From Vicugna pacos (taxonomy: Eukaryota > Chordata > Mammalia > Artiodactyla > Camelidae), in assembly GCF_048564905.1 (NCBI RefSeq), contig NC_133014.1, positions 15,075,136 through 15,139,135 on the forward strand: a stretch of DNA of 64,000 nucleotides. Reading direction: 5' to 3'. The position numbers were made by a program, and so were the translations under genes. Of the stretch, positions 47,756 to 59,165 are shown in pieces. Numbering within the stretch: the stretch's first letter is position 1; each line of letters begins with the position of its first letter. The notes below the pieces were generated by a model. It ran no database searches. It was not told the DNA's origin and was given only the letters and a program-made list of their open reading frames with translations.

Positions 47756-47769
47756 CCAAGCAAGACTTT

Positions 47770-49064
47770 AGCCACATCCAGCATTTTCTGGGAGCAAAGG
47801 TGTGGATGTTTCTGCCAACCCAGCCACTCATCTGTAGGTGTATGTACGTTTTAGTTCCCAGTATTCCTGTCTGGTGTAATTCAGAGAGGACCAAGCCCTT
47901 ACTCCCCGCCGATTCCTGCAGGATGATACTGGGGCTCTCGCTATGGGGATTTAGGCTGCGTAAAGCTGTCATGCCATGTCACACAGGAGGCAAATTCAAA
48001 CAAAAAAGACGTATCTGAGAAACAGGAGTAGTACTTAAAGAAACCTCAAAAGAATTATCAAAACAACTTCTTTGGAGGCTTTTTTTGTTTCTTAAGATTC
48101 TTAATGGGGGTTACAGCATTTATATTTCACAATAATGTTTCATAGCTTTGTCCTGTAAGGGAAGTCTGTCAGGTGGACATGAGTGAGAAGAACTCGAAAG
48201 ATTCTTTTAATTAAAGGCCAAGCAATCCCAAACGCTGTTTATTTTTCATTTGTTTGTTTTTTAATTAGGATGAGGAAATAAAGCTCCATTTGTTCGAAGT
48301 TAGTCTTAATTGCACTTCCTCAAATTTATTTCCCCCGATTTTGTTTTCCCGCAGTTAAGCAGAGTGTGATCATACACGGCGGTGTTGTTGGCTTTTATCT
48401 GCTGCCGACGGTTTAATTTTATACACGACATTTACATTAAGGGATCTGAATTTTATTTTATGGGTGTTTGTTTGTTGCTGGTTTATTTATTTATTTATGT
48501 ATGCTGCTGGTTCTTCACGGACTCAAAATCTTCCCGTATCTACTGTCCAAGGTACAATATAGCAATTATTACCCAGCGTAGTAAGATACAGTTCCTCTTA
48601 CCATCATGCACCACTCCTCCCTTCTCCCATCCTTTCCGTGATACGGCGGCGGCTTGAGTGAACAGCAGTGAGCATCACCTGGTGCAGGTGAGACACTCCT
48701 GGCCACCTACAGTCCAACGCCCTTGCTGTGGGACGTGGCTTGCTGTATCTGCAGTGCTGAAGTCTCAGGAGAGGGTGCCCCCCACTGACCATTCTGCCCT
48801 CAGTCCCAGTCTACACCACACGATGCTTTCTGACGTGCAGCAAACCCTGTTACACAAAATTCACCTGTGCCTACCTCACGCCCCTCTGCTCCGGCAGTCG
48901 ACTTAAGCACAGCTTCAGCACAACTATTCAAGGACTTCTCTGAAAGCGATGATTGCGCCGTCTCCATTTCTTAACATGCTTAATTCCTCCTTGGTCCTGT
49001 GTCATCATGTCTTATGGTTCAGTGCAGTTGCTTCGATACAAGGAGGACCTAAAGACGCGAGGAT
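47770..49064. other. Unannotated sequence
   Basis: No gene or repeat is recognised over about 1.3 kb. Confidence 0.45.
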
Positions 49065-49240
49065 GATCGGGAAGATCACGGGCTCTGCGGTAAGGCAGAA
49101 ATGGCTCCCACCTGAGCCACAGCACTGAAGATCCGCGTGGTTTGGGGCATAGTGCTTCAACCTTCTGAGGTCTAATAGCATCATCCATAAAACAGGAATA
49201 TACTGCAGTCTTGGTTACTAGGAGGATAATACACACGAGT
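49065..49240 (+). mobile_element. MIR SINE
   Basis: The strings gatcacgggctctgcggtaa, gcttcaaccttctgaggtct, catcatccataaaacaggaa and ctaggaggataatacacacg follow plus-strand MIR order. The copy is diverged. Confidence 0.6.
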
Positions 49241-49279
49241 GGTTTTTAAGAGTTTCTTCTCAGCAAAAATAATTTCTAA

Positions 49280-49345
49280 AAGTGAAGTTAAAGAATATGA
49301 AAATGAATATATGTATATATATGTGTGTGTGTGTGTGTGTGTATC
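49280..49345 (+). repeat. L1 scrap with (TG)n
   Basis: The string agaatatgaaaatgaatata is a fragment of the L1 3' UTR, followed by (TA)n and a (TG)n run at 49320-49341. The microsatellite probably grew from the AT-rich part of the L1 tail. Confidence 0.65.
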
Positions 49346-50009
49346 AGTGCAGAGAAAGTCTGAGGAAAAAGAATATTTGAAGATTCTTCTACTTGTTGCC
49401 AGGTGATAACTGCAGGGATGCGGGCCCCTGGAGAAAAATTAAATATTAGGGCCTGAGTCTCCATGCAGGGCTGTGACTGTGTGCGCCTTGTGGATGAGGC
49501 ATGGGGACATGGTTCAGAAATAATGAGGCCATTGGCCATCACCAGTTTTGCTTCCCTTCAGTAGCGATGTCCCCAGCATTTTTTGCTTTTTAGTCAGTGG
49601 TCTTGTTGGATGTGACGACAAAGTGGTTTTTCTTGAGCTTGGCCTTGAATCTCAATGCACAGTTTTTCATACATTTATTATGATTAATAAAAATCGTTCA
49701 GGTTTCTGAAAAGTGTGCAGCATACATGAAATCATTAAAGGCATGGTCCCTTCAGGACCCCACAAATTGTCTCCCTTCCCCTCCTATCATTCCCAGCGTT
49801 GCTACCAGAGTTATTGGTCCAAAATGCATAAATCCTGTGTGGCACCTCTTGTAGGAAAGCCACTGACAGATCAATGAGTGCAACCACCATGGAATACATT
49901 CTGGAAAGTACCTCCTAAAGTGGATTTTCCCGTGTCCTGTGACCCAGTACTGGTCTAGAGCGCTGACTTCAGTTCCTTGCGAGACATGTACTCAAATGTC
50001 TTAAGAGCT
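49346..50009. other. Unannotated sequence
   Basis: No gene or repeat is recognised. Confidence 0.45.
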
Positions 50010-50480
50010 ACTGACCACAACAGCAAAAACCCGAAGTCGTTCGCACGCCTGGCAGTGGGAGGTGGACAAGACACTGGCGCGTATCAAACAATGTGGTGAT
50101 TTCTAGCAGTGAAGGCAAATGAACCACAGTGTTGCGCAATGATACGGACTTTGGTACCACAATGCTAAGGTAAAAAATGAATCCCCGAATAAGCCGAAAG
50201 TGGGATACCCTCTCTCCAAAGTTAAATATAAAGAAGCAAACTTCTGAATTCTAAAATTAAAATCTAATTAAAAATAACACCACATTAAGAAGAAAGCAAG
50301 GGAGTGATGGACGCAGGATTCAGGACGTGAACCCCCAGGGTGTATGTGGGGGGCCTGGGGATATGTTGGTAGAAAGAATATAATCCAATGCAGGTTGCTG
50401 ACGAGGTTTTGTTTGGGACCGTGGGTCCATGAATAATTGTTACGTATTTAAAATATCTAAATAAATATTTTAAAAGCTTA
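50010..50480 (+). mobile_element. Old L1 3' UTR fragment
   Basis: The strings cacaacagcaaaaacccgaa, gcgtatcaaacaatgtggtg, ggagtgatggacgcaggatt and caggacgtgaacccccaggg parallel old L1 3' ends ('gtgatggacacaaaattcaggatagtggttacc') in order. The copy is diverged. Confidence 0.5.
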
Positions 50481-51785
50481 AAAAACGGAGGAAGTCAATC
50501 AAGGACCAAAGAATAGAATATACCGTGGATGAAAGGCTATGATTTATCCAAGTCAGTGCAAGTTCCTCTGTAGAAAACACCAATGACTTGTTCTCCACAG
50601 CAACAGAATCCAAATGTTTTTATTTACACAGGCCTATTTATGCAATGTTATTGCCCTGCACACCCCAAATTCATACACACAACGACTTTTAAATTATATA
50701 CATATTCAGAAATGTATGATTTACACATTTTAAAGAATTTATGTATCAGAATTATTTGCTTTATAAAATTGATAAATTTTATAATAAAATTTTCATATTT
50801 ATAAAATTTATAATATTATAAAATTTTCACTTTCTATAATATGGACAATACTAGTTATACCTCAAAATATTTTTTACCTCAGAATAGACATTTTAAAAGA
50901 ATCAAGATAAAATAAATATATTCTTATTTTACTTTTTAATTCTAAAAAATTACTGGTAATATAACATAATTCATATAAATACATATTTAATATTGAGAGA
51001 CATATAGGATTGTAAATGGCTTATTATTTCTGAAAATTTTCATTTAAGCCACTAAATTACTTCAAATTGAAAGTATGGTGCTAAGCTCAATATATTGTGA
51101 TACTTGAGTTTGATGATTGTATATCTGAAAATCTGCCTCATGATAAAAACACAGAATTAAATGGGAAACCTGGCTCAGTCGTTCATGTTATGAACCACAT
51201 TTTGCAATCTGATCTGCCAACTATGCAAAGATTTCTTACTGCTACTGGAATTCAATAGGCAAATTTCCTTTATTACACTTAGTTGTTGTTGAAAAAAAAT
51301 TGAGCACGTCCATCTTTTATTTTTACACACGTTGAAAATTCTGTTTCCAAGTTCTTTGAGTGGTTGATTTTGAAAAAAATTATAGCTGGCATAAATATAT
51401 ATATATATATACTTTTCATATGTAAAAATCACATAACAATGAAAATATTTCCAGTTATTTTTATCTTTTCCATGTTAGAAAGGTTAGTTTTACTTACAAA
51501 CTTGAAACATCTTCTTTACCTTCAAGGGTTGCATTCTGGCATCTCTAAAAAAAAATGCGGCTAAATAGAATACGACTGAAAATACCTGTTACATAAAAGG
51601 ATAGAAAATTTGGCACATTTCTTTTTTTAAGCTGAACAACTCTATATAGTTCTTTGTCCCAAGATAACCAGTGGACTTGTGTGGAGAACAAAAGATTTTT
51701 TAGGTCAAGTACTATACTTTGAAGATGAAGGGCCAACAGGACCATCCAAATGACTCAACAGAGCTTGTAAGACACATGCTCAGCT
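50481..51785. other. AT-rich unannotated sequence
   Basis: No gene is seen. The stretch 50700-50960 is extremely AT-rich, with many ttataaaatt words in both orientations and local inverted repeats. A (TA)n run lies at about 51393-51411. Confidence 0.5.
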
Positions 51786-51789
51786 GGCC

Positions 51790-52240
51790 CCAGGCTCCTC
51801 TCTAAGCCTTACTCGGAGTCTCTCCTCTCTTTTAAGTGCGCCATGTATCTAATTTCCCCCCACCTTCCATTTATTTTCCTGAGCATGGTAAACTCTTTGC
51901 AACTCCATCTGTCTAGAAAATTCTCACTGACTCACCAACATTCAAAATAAGTGACCCCACTTCTCTGAAATCTTTCTTCAAATTCCAGCGCAGAATTAGT
52001 CTTTGTGCGGTCTGTGTATTCACAGTTACTGACTAATCGCTAAGATTGTACATATTACAATATATTACAGTTATCAGTTCAAATGTCTGCTTCCCTTGCT
52101 AGACAGTAATCAGCCCAGAGGACCTAAAACTTTCTACAACGTGGCCTAATCTTATTTACCTCCATACCTCTTCCACAGCATCTGGCACACAGAAAGAATT
52201 CAATAAATCCTTGTTAAATGACAAATTAATGAATGAACAA
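51790..52240 (+). mobile_element. L2 LINE, 3' end
   Basis: The tail tctggcacacagaaagaatt + caataaatccttgttaaatg (52180-52219) is the L2 end. Upstream, gcttcccttgctagacagta (52090) stands in the place of 'ctccccactagaatgtaagc'. The 5' part is weak. Confidence 0.65.
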
Positions 52241-53039
52241 GTGTTTAAATAAATCAATGAATGGCTAAATGGGACTTTAAAAAGGAACACTGAATCCCAG
52301 TGAAAATTCTGATGAAGTTAATTCAATTGTAGCCAGTTTGGCCACTGGATCTATGCAGATAGTTGGTACCAATAAATTCTTTGCAGTCATCCCTGGGGTA
52401 TTTCGATAAACAAGCAAAATGATCTGTCTCATTTCAACTTCTCATCAACACATGTTGAGAGAATCATCATGTGATTGGTTCTGAGGCTTGAAAAAATTAA
52501 AAGATAATGGGAGAAATCAGTGCTAGATTTAGTAGAGATACATGCGACATGGAAGCTGGTATCCAGGAGCTATTATTCTTGTAGGAAACATCCAGAAAGC
52601 CCCTGGTTAATGAAAATCAAGTCAGAACATGCTGACACATGTCCCAAGAAAGCTGCAGAAGAAAATAAAATAACTTCCCTCCAATTCTTTACAAGAGTTT
52701 TCAAAAGGGCTTTATAAATTTTAAAAAAAAAAAGAAACAAAACACCATCAACTGCAAAAGATTGTCCAGAGTGCTAAAGGGGAAAAGTTTTGATGGGCCA
52801 ATGGAAAGAAAGATCACTTCTTGAAAACGTTCTAGGACTATGTAGATAGAGGGTGATCTGAGCATGGAAACACAATTCCATATTCTGCAGCCACACACGT
52901 GAAGCGTCACAGTTGTGAAGCCACGTCCGTGACATGATGGATGTCAGGGGAACTTTCATTTGGCCATAATGGCCGACATTAGAGCTTGGGAGAGCCCCAC
53001 CTCATGCCATTAGTTAAGATCCCCCAGAAAATGATACGT
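52241..53039. other. Unannotated sequence
   Basis: No gene or repeat is recognised. Confidence 0.45.
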
Positions 53040-53330
53040 CCTGAAGGCCCACATGGTTATTTTATTGAGAAGCATTTAATGGATTGACTCATCTTCAAAA
53101 ATGATGGGCGATTTTGTGTGCCCAGGCATGACATCCTTTCCTAATTTGATGTATTAAGTAATGATACACCTAGCCTCCTTAAGTGATCACCTTAATTACG
53201 ACAATGGGTAACTCTGATCATTAAACTAATGACAGCTGTCACCATCAGCCCAGGAGTAATGGATGAGTTACAAGATCAAATTGACATGAATTTTGCAATG
53301 TCTGGTGATTGAAGAGTGAGTTGTGACATG
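53040..53330. promoter_or_regulatory. Candidate conserved noncoding element
   Basis: A repeat-free stretch with a high density of homeodomain-type words (taatgg, taatga, taattac, taattt, attaaact). It has an AP-1-like ttgactcat (53096 region) and a perfect 12-base palindrome, tgacagctgtca, at 53230-53241. That palindrome equals the known TGIF/MEIS dimer motif and contains a CAGCTG E-box. The composition resembles developmental enhancers, but conservation cannot be judged from one sequence. Confidence 0.25.
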
Positions 53331-55589
53331 GCAGGATTAAGAATGTCTCTCAGAAGCTTTAAAGATAACACATGGGACAGCGTCTGTTATCATCCTCCCC
53401 AAAGCAGTCATGGAAGGAGGCAGCTCAGCCCCAAGGTGCATCCAGGGAGGAAGGCATTCATGAACCATCCAAATCACCAGATTCAACCAATCTTGTTTTT
53501 TTCCACTAGCGATATAGACCAACTGGAAAATCAGAATGTGACAATGGGATGCGTGAATATTAAAATTTGTTCTACATAACCTGCCGTTCCCCACTGTTTT
53601 CATAGATGTCACCATTCAGCTGCTCTCCATGCCAGCAAAAGATGCGTGGCATCCACCCCTTCCTTCCAGGACCTAGCTTTTCCAGAATGCCTTACCCTCG
53701 CTCGACATCAAAACCAAGCTTCCTTATCCTGTGTCTCCTGGCAGGACCTGTTCTCTTCTTTTTAAGGTTATCAAGAACTAACTTGTGCTCAGTCAGTGCA
53801 ATATATTTCTTACATTTGGACAGAACTGACTGGGAACAGAGAGCATACTATATAACGGATACAGTTATTCTTGAATTCTGAACTGAACCATTCCTAGAAT
53901 CCTAAAATTCAGCTCCTCTTTTTTTTTTTTTTTACTTTTATTTTTTTGACTACCAGGGAGCTCAGAATAAACTGTGTGGTCAGTTCCCCTGATAGCGATA
54001 TTATAACTTATCCCTCTGGAGGTTTGGTGTTTGGGGTTTTGTTTTGAATCATTCTTTTTATAAGTTTTGCATTTTAACTCCAAATACAATTTTTGAATTT
54101 TTCTTGAGTTTATAATTCTACAAGTTTTGTTCTAATTATACTCAAATAGGTGGAACACACGTGATATTAATAATAAAATACAGAGCTAGAATGACTTGGA
54201 TTGGCAGCCATGCCTATGGAAAAATCTCAGAGTTCAATGTTGATGGCAAAGTGACATGAGTCAAAGTAGCTCTAACCCTTAAAATTAGTGTAAATGAGAG
54301 TCAAATGTGCAGATCTGAAGTAATACTCTCATTGTACTCTGTACTGATCAGATCATATTTGGAAAATTGAATTTGAATCAGAAGACCATAAAGAAGACTG
54401 TTAACTGTTGATGATAAATTTTTACAGAGTAGTGACATGGGACAAAGGTCTGCCTTGAAAGGCCTTGAAGACTTGTCAGAAATTCCCCCACTTAATCCCC
54501 TAGGAGCATCCCTGTCTAAAATACATAAACTCAGACAGCACCAAGGAAAATGCATTGGTTCACAAGCACACAATAAATATTCAGCCGACGTGTGTTTGTC
54601 TAATAAGCCTCCTAAAGTATCACCCTTTTTACTGCTTTTGAACTTGTCAGATGCGATGGGGCGAAAAATGTTTACAAAATATTCCAAAAAATTTAAACAC
54701 AAGCAAAGCATGCCTACAGTAGATCAGAAAACACATGAATACCCAATTGGAACCACCACCCCTGAGCTCGGGTGTTCTCCGTACGTGGGGAAGAGTTGAT
54801 AAAGTTTACTCCAGGGAAAGGCAAGGTGAAAAGCTCTAGAGGGCCAGTCATGTGAGTAGCGGATTTGTGTTTGACTCTGGTTTTGCTTTTGTTTTAAAGC
54901 AAGAGGCCTCAGAGTAGGTGAGTAGATGGACTCAATGTCTTATAATTTCCCCAAAATTTAACTTCAGAGTGTGACCCGTGGATTGCTCCTACAGCTCTGC
55001 CCAACACAGTGACTCACATTTTTTCCCTTTACCTTTAAAATACGATTTAAATTCTTTGATCTGATAGTCAAAATTCCCTAAGATACATCCTGAAGGAAAT
55101 TACTCTATTGTCTATTCTCAGTGTAAAACTGGGATAGAAAGATGCATGTATCTCCTCAATTGTAGAAAGATGAAACAATGCAACGTAAAGAGAGGGCATA
55201 GTCATGGAGAAGCAGCTACCCTCCGTCACTGTCTTCATTAGCAGGTGTTTCATCATTCCACAGTATTTCTGGTCTCTTTTCTCAACACACACACAATTTG
55301 GGGCACCAGAGAGAGAGTGTACTAATCTATTTATTCTGAGTAAAAGAATCACGACGTTAATAATAAATTTTGTCACAGAAAAAATTTGATGTTTTGCTAT
55401 TCTTCACATTTCAGAGAAAAAGGTGAGTCACATGAAAACCATAAACCATCAATATGAATGGTTACAAAACAAGAAAGTCCTCCACTTCTTTCAGTAATCA
55501 CTGTAATCTCCCATACCTTCCTTCTCTCTCTGTCTGACCTCGAGGAGTCCCTGGGAGACGTGGAATCACAGAGTGGGCAGGATCTCATA
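53331..55589. other. Unannotated sequence
   Basis: About 2.3 kb with no gene or repeat that I recognise. A T-run lies at 53920-53937. The overlapping ORFs at 54301-54799 (136 and 120 codons, opposite strands) have no recognisable domain and are probably chance. Confidence 0.45.
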
Positions 55590-55800
55590 CTCGAGCCTAA
55601 CAAACGAGATTTGCATCCTGGTTCTGCTGCTGACTAGCAGTGTGACCTGGGCCAAGTTACATACTTTCTCTGTGCCTCCGTTTCCCGTATTGTAAAATGG
55701 GGATTACAAAAATGTGTTTACCCCATAGGGTTGTTGTGAGGATGAGTGATGTAGGATACTTAAAGCAGGTCCTGACACACAGCAAATCTGAGATGAGATG
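55590..55800 (+). mobile_element. MIR SINE, well preserved
   Basis: Near-complete plus-strand MIR order: gatttgcatcctggttctgc, tgctgactagcagtgtgacc, tgggccaagttacatacttt, ctctgtgcctccgtttcccg, taaaatggggattacaaaaa, catagggttgttgtgaggat and taaagcaggtcctgacacac. Confidence 0.92.
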
Positions 55801-56061
55801 ATGGTGGTGATGATGAAATGATTGTAGTAAGGTGAGAATTTATCTTCAAAGTGATTACTTGCAAGAGTTTCCATCATAAATACAAATCCAATTACATTTA
55901 CTAGACTCAGATGACCGAGACAAAAGAAGAGTCTTAATATTTAAGAAAGGTTAAAAAAAAGAACCACAAAAAAGAATTTCTCAGATGAGCCTTCAGTTAA
56001 AAATAAAGTTTTAAGAACTCTTCTACCTCCTCCCCAATCCCTAAAAAGTCAGCTAGTGAAA
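55801..56061. other. Unannotated sequence
   Basis: No recognised feature apart from a short (ATG)-rich stretch (about 55790-55820) directly after the MIR. Confidence 0.45.
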
Positions 56062-56619
56062 GTACATTAGATGCCTTTACTGTATAACAAATTAACCTAA
56101 TATTTAGCATCCTAGAACAACACACACTAACGGTTTCCATGGATCAGGAATTTGGGTAAGATTCAACTGTGTCCTCTGACTCATGGTCTCTCACAAAGTT
56201 GTGATCAACTTTCTAGCCAGGGCCACAGGCAACTTGAGGTTCCACTGGAGCAGAATTTGCTTCAAGGTTCCATCAGGAGTTGTTAGCAGGATTCAGTTCT
56301 TTGAAGACTGCAGGGGTGAGAGCCTTAGTTCTTAGTGGTTGTTGACTGGAGGTCAAGGACTTCTCCATTAGACCCTTCAGAACACAGCAGCTGGCTTCCA
56401 ACAGAGCAAGCAGAGAGTGAGGGGAGAGGGTGAGCAAAATAGAAGCCTGGGTCTATTATAAAAGAATCTCGGAAGTGCCATCCCTTAATTTTGGTCAAAT
56501 GTTATTCTTTGGAAGCAAGTTACTACGTCCAGCCCACACTCAAAGGGAGGGGATCACACAGCAGTAGGAATGATGGAGTGGGTATCACTGGGGGAGCATG
56601 TTAGAGACTGCCTACCACA
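56062..56619 (-). mobile_element. MLT1-type LTR (ERVL-MaLR)
   Basis: The plus strand reads as the reverse complement of a MaLR LTR. It starts at tactgtataacaaattaacc, continues ttcctttgaagactgcagg-like words, gcagctggcttccaacagag, ctcggaagtgccatccctta and gtccagcccacactcaaagg, and ends gactgcctaccaca. Minus sense therefore starts TGTGGTAGGCAG and ends with the 'taagcc...ttgttatgcagcaa' tail typical of the family. It is a broken, ancient solo LTR. Subfamily not assigned. Confidence 0.75.
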
Positions 56620-56640
56620 ACCTTATATAAAAGATTATGG

Positions 56641-56766
56641 AATATATGCATGTTCATGTATAACTGAAGAAAGCGAAACAACATTGTAAACTGACTATAA
56701 CTCAATTTTTAAAAATGTAAAAAAAAAGGAATGCACCATATTTGGCAGAACAGTAAAAAAAAAAAA
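56641..56766 (+). mobile_element. Short L1 tail with possible 3' transduction
   Basis: The L1 end (atgcatgttcatgtataact, acattgtaaactgactataa, ctcaatttttaaaaatg) runs into a first A-run ending at about 56727. A 26-base unrelated stretch (ggaatgcaccatatttggca and on) follows, then a second A-run (56754-56766). The flanks aaaagattatgg (56629-56640) and aaaagataattgg (56762-56774) are near-identical. The layout suggests that the second A-run is the true tail. Confidence 0.65.
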
Positions 56767-56774
56767 GATAATTG

Positions 56775-57334
56775 GTTCACATGTTACCAACCACAGGTTG
56801 GCTTCATATTCTACGCAGACTAATACAATCTTGTCGGTACGGTCATGAAGGGCTTAGGTTGAAATCCTCTAGCTGCCAAAGTGGGGAAAGGTGGTAAATA
56901 TGAATGTCCACTTGTTTGCTTGTTGCTCACTTTTGTTTTTTCTATTTTGAGGGGAATGTGAAAGGGGGGCGTTTTCCGGTTGGTCGAAACTCAGAAATGC
57001 TTCCTCTTCCCATCCAAAGCCAGAGAGTAGTGTAATATTCTTCCCACTGCTGCGTCACAGATCAAGGAGGAGATGGGGAGGGAGAGAGAGGGAGAGAGAG
57101 GGCAGAATCAGAAGCGAAGAGGCAGAGAACAGCGACAGCACAGCCTGAGAGGAGACCCGTCCAGCCTACGACACAGCTGCAGCTGGAAAGCTTCAGAACC
57201 TGGCAAAGGAGGATGCGCTGTCTCACCCCTCTGAGATGCGAGGCACGCGGGTCTCTAATCACAGTCCATAAGGGCAATAACTTAAACTCCAGGGTCATTC
57301 AATTTGTAGTAGACTACTCCCACTTCGTAATTTT
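56775..57334. other. Unannotated sequence
   Basis: No gene or repeat is recognised. A (GGGAGA)-rich stretch lies at 57066-57105. Confidence 0.45.
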
Positions 57335-57495
57335 TGACTCACTTTAATCTTTACAACAACTCTAGTGGGCCCAATCATTATTCTTTTTGCAGAAGAGGAG
57401 ACCTAAGGCATAAATAGGTAAAGGGATTTGCCCAACGTCATACAGCTTGTTAATGGCAAAGCTGGGACCTGAACAGAGACAGGAGGCTCCAGAGA
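57335..57495 (-). mobile_element. MIR SINE
   Basis: The plus strand reads as reverse-complement MIR: actttaatctttacaacaac, tctagtgggcccaatcatta, gcagaagaggagacctaagg, gatttgcccaacgtcataca and gcttgttaatggcaaagctg + ggacctgaac. Confidence 0.88.
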
Positions 57496-58844
57496 CATCA
57501 CAAAGCCACTGGTGACGATGCTCTACTTAGAACGTGGTGGTACCAGTTACTATCCCCCGCCATACGCATGGGCCAAGAACAGCACAGGGCAGAGGCAGAG
57601 TTAATGGCCTTGAACGAGAAACAATGTGCAAATAAGCCAAAGCAGAGGCATTTTCTTTAACTGCCTGGTTGGTTACAGTTTTACCAATTGCCCGTGAAGA
57701 CAAGCACTGTTCCAGTGAGTAGTTCATTGTTCTATATATAGTAACGCAGCTATATAATTAGAACAAATTTAAATACACAGTTTATCATCCCCATTCTGTG
57801 GGGTGAGTTCAGTTATCCTCAAGTAACCCTTTCCTTGTCATCCTAAAGCCCTTTCTGATGAAACTGTATCTAGTATTGGAACAGATGATCAGACAGATCT
57901 TGGCCGTAAAGTATTATGTTGTTGTCCGTAGTGGGCAAAACTTATAATCAGTAATTCATACATAGCAACGTGTCAAAAAGGCTTACTCTCTCCTTAGTGT
58001 GTAAAGATTGCACTTATCTCTCTCTTACACACACACACACACACTTCTTATCACCTGGCAGGGAAGTGACAAAGGGAATAAGGAAATTTGCAAAGTCAAA
58101 TTACCCCCAAAGAGTGTACTGACTTGCAATTACATTCTCCCAAAATGTACTGAGCATCCAGGATATTCCAGGAAGCATTCGCCTGATATCCAGGCTCAAA
58201 CCCAGAGCCTTATTTTCACGGTGAAGACGAGATGGAAGCCCCTGACGCTTTAGACATCCGCTGAGCCTGAAAGGAGATGGTGGCCATGACCAACGCTCAT
58301 GTCCACACAAGGTACAACACACAATAGGTGATTCTGAGGAAAAAATAACAGAAAAGCCGATTGCACCGTGTATAAAAGAGGATCGGGGCGGGGGTGGTGG
58401 GGGGAGCAGAACTAGGTCACCTTGCCCAGCTGCTTCCTCTCTGTCCTTTTCCTCCTCTTACAGAAGATTGCTTGCTCCTTGGGGATTTTCAATTAAACAG
58501 GAACCTGAATACATTAACCTTTTCTGTTTACAATACATTCATCAGAACAGCCTTGGCATGCCCTTGGATTCCGGGGATGGGCTGTGAGGGAAGTTACCAT
58601 GATATCCAGCAAACCGGGGGCAAAACTTGTCCAGGTGAGGCTTGGAAAGCTTGTGTCAGGGTGCATAAAGGAAACAACTTGTTTGAAAAAGGACCTTTTA
58701 TAAGTGCAATTTTGAGGTGAAGAAAGTGCCACAACTGTATTTATTTGCTTAACTCTTCTGTAAAATGAGATTGTAATACTAAATAGCCATCTATCCACAT
58801 TTTAACCACAAGGGGTGAAGCCTTATTCTTAACTCAGCAGACTC
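57496..58844. other. Unannotated, with (AC)n and a G-rich tract
   Basis: No gene or repeat family is recognised. An (AC)n microsatellite lies at 58026-58044. A TATA-like gtataaaagagg (58371-58382) stands directly before a G-rich stretch at 58385-58405. Confidence 0.45.
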
Positions 58845-58910
58845 GTGTATAGCATCTCACTTGAGCCTCAAAACAACCTGTGAGATAAGGAAGAGAAAAA
58901 GAAGGAAAAC
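58845..58910 (-). mobile_element. MIR SINE scrap
   Basis: The string agcatctcacttgagcctca + aaacaacctgtgagataagg matches reverse-complement MIR 'tcatttaatcctcacaacaaccctatgaggta'. Only this core is present. Confidence 0.55.
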
Positions 58911-59165
58911 TGAAAGAAAACATTATCAATTGAGATATAGACTGGGCAGTATGTTAGGGGCAGGTAGTTTTCATATTTTCATTTGTGTAGATGAAAATGT
59001 CAAGATCCAGTAAACCTAAATGACCACGTTCAAGATCTCTTAAAGCAGGCGTTCCTGGGCACGGCGAGCAGGGCTGTCCTTTGATATATGGCACTGGCCT
59101 GGACTTCGCAGCGCATTTGGGATTTCTGGCCCTGCGTGTTAAGCAGCATGAGTACTTTCCAATCG
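58911..59165. other. Unannotated sequence
   Basis: No recognised feature. Confidence 0.45.

Noticed and set aside
54301-54799. Overlapping ORFs of 136 and 120 codons on opposite strands
   Set aside because: Neither shows a recognisable domain. The overlap suggests a stretch poor in stop codons and not a gene.
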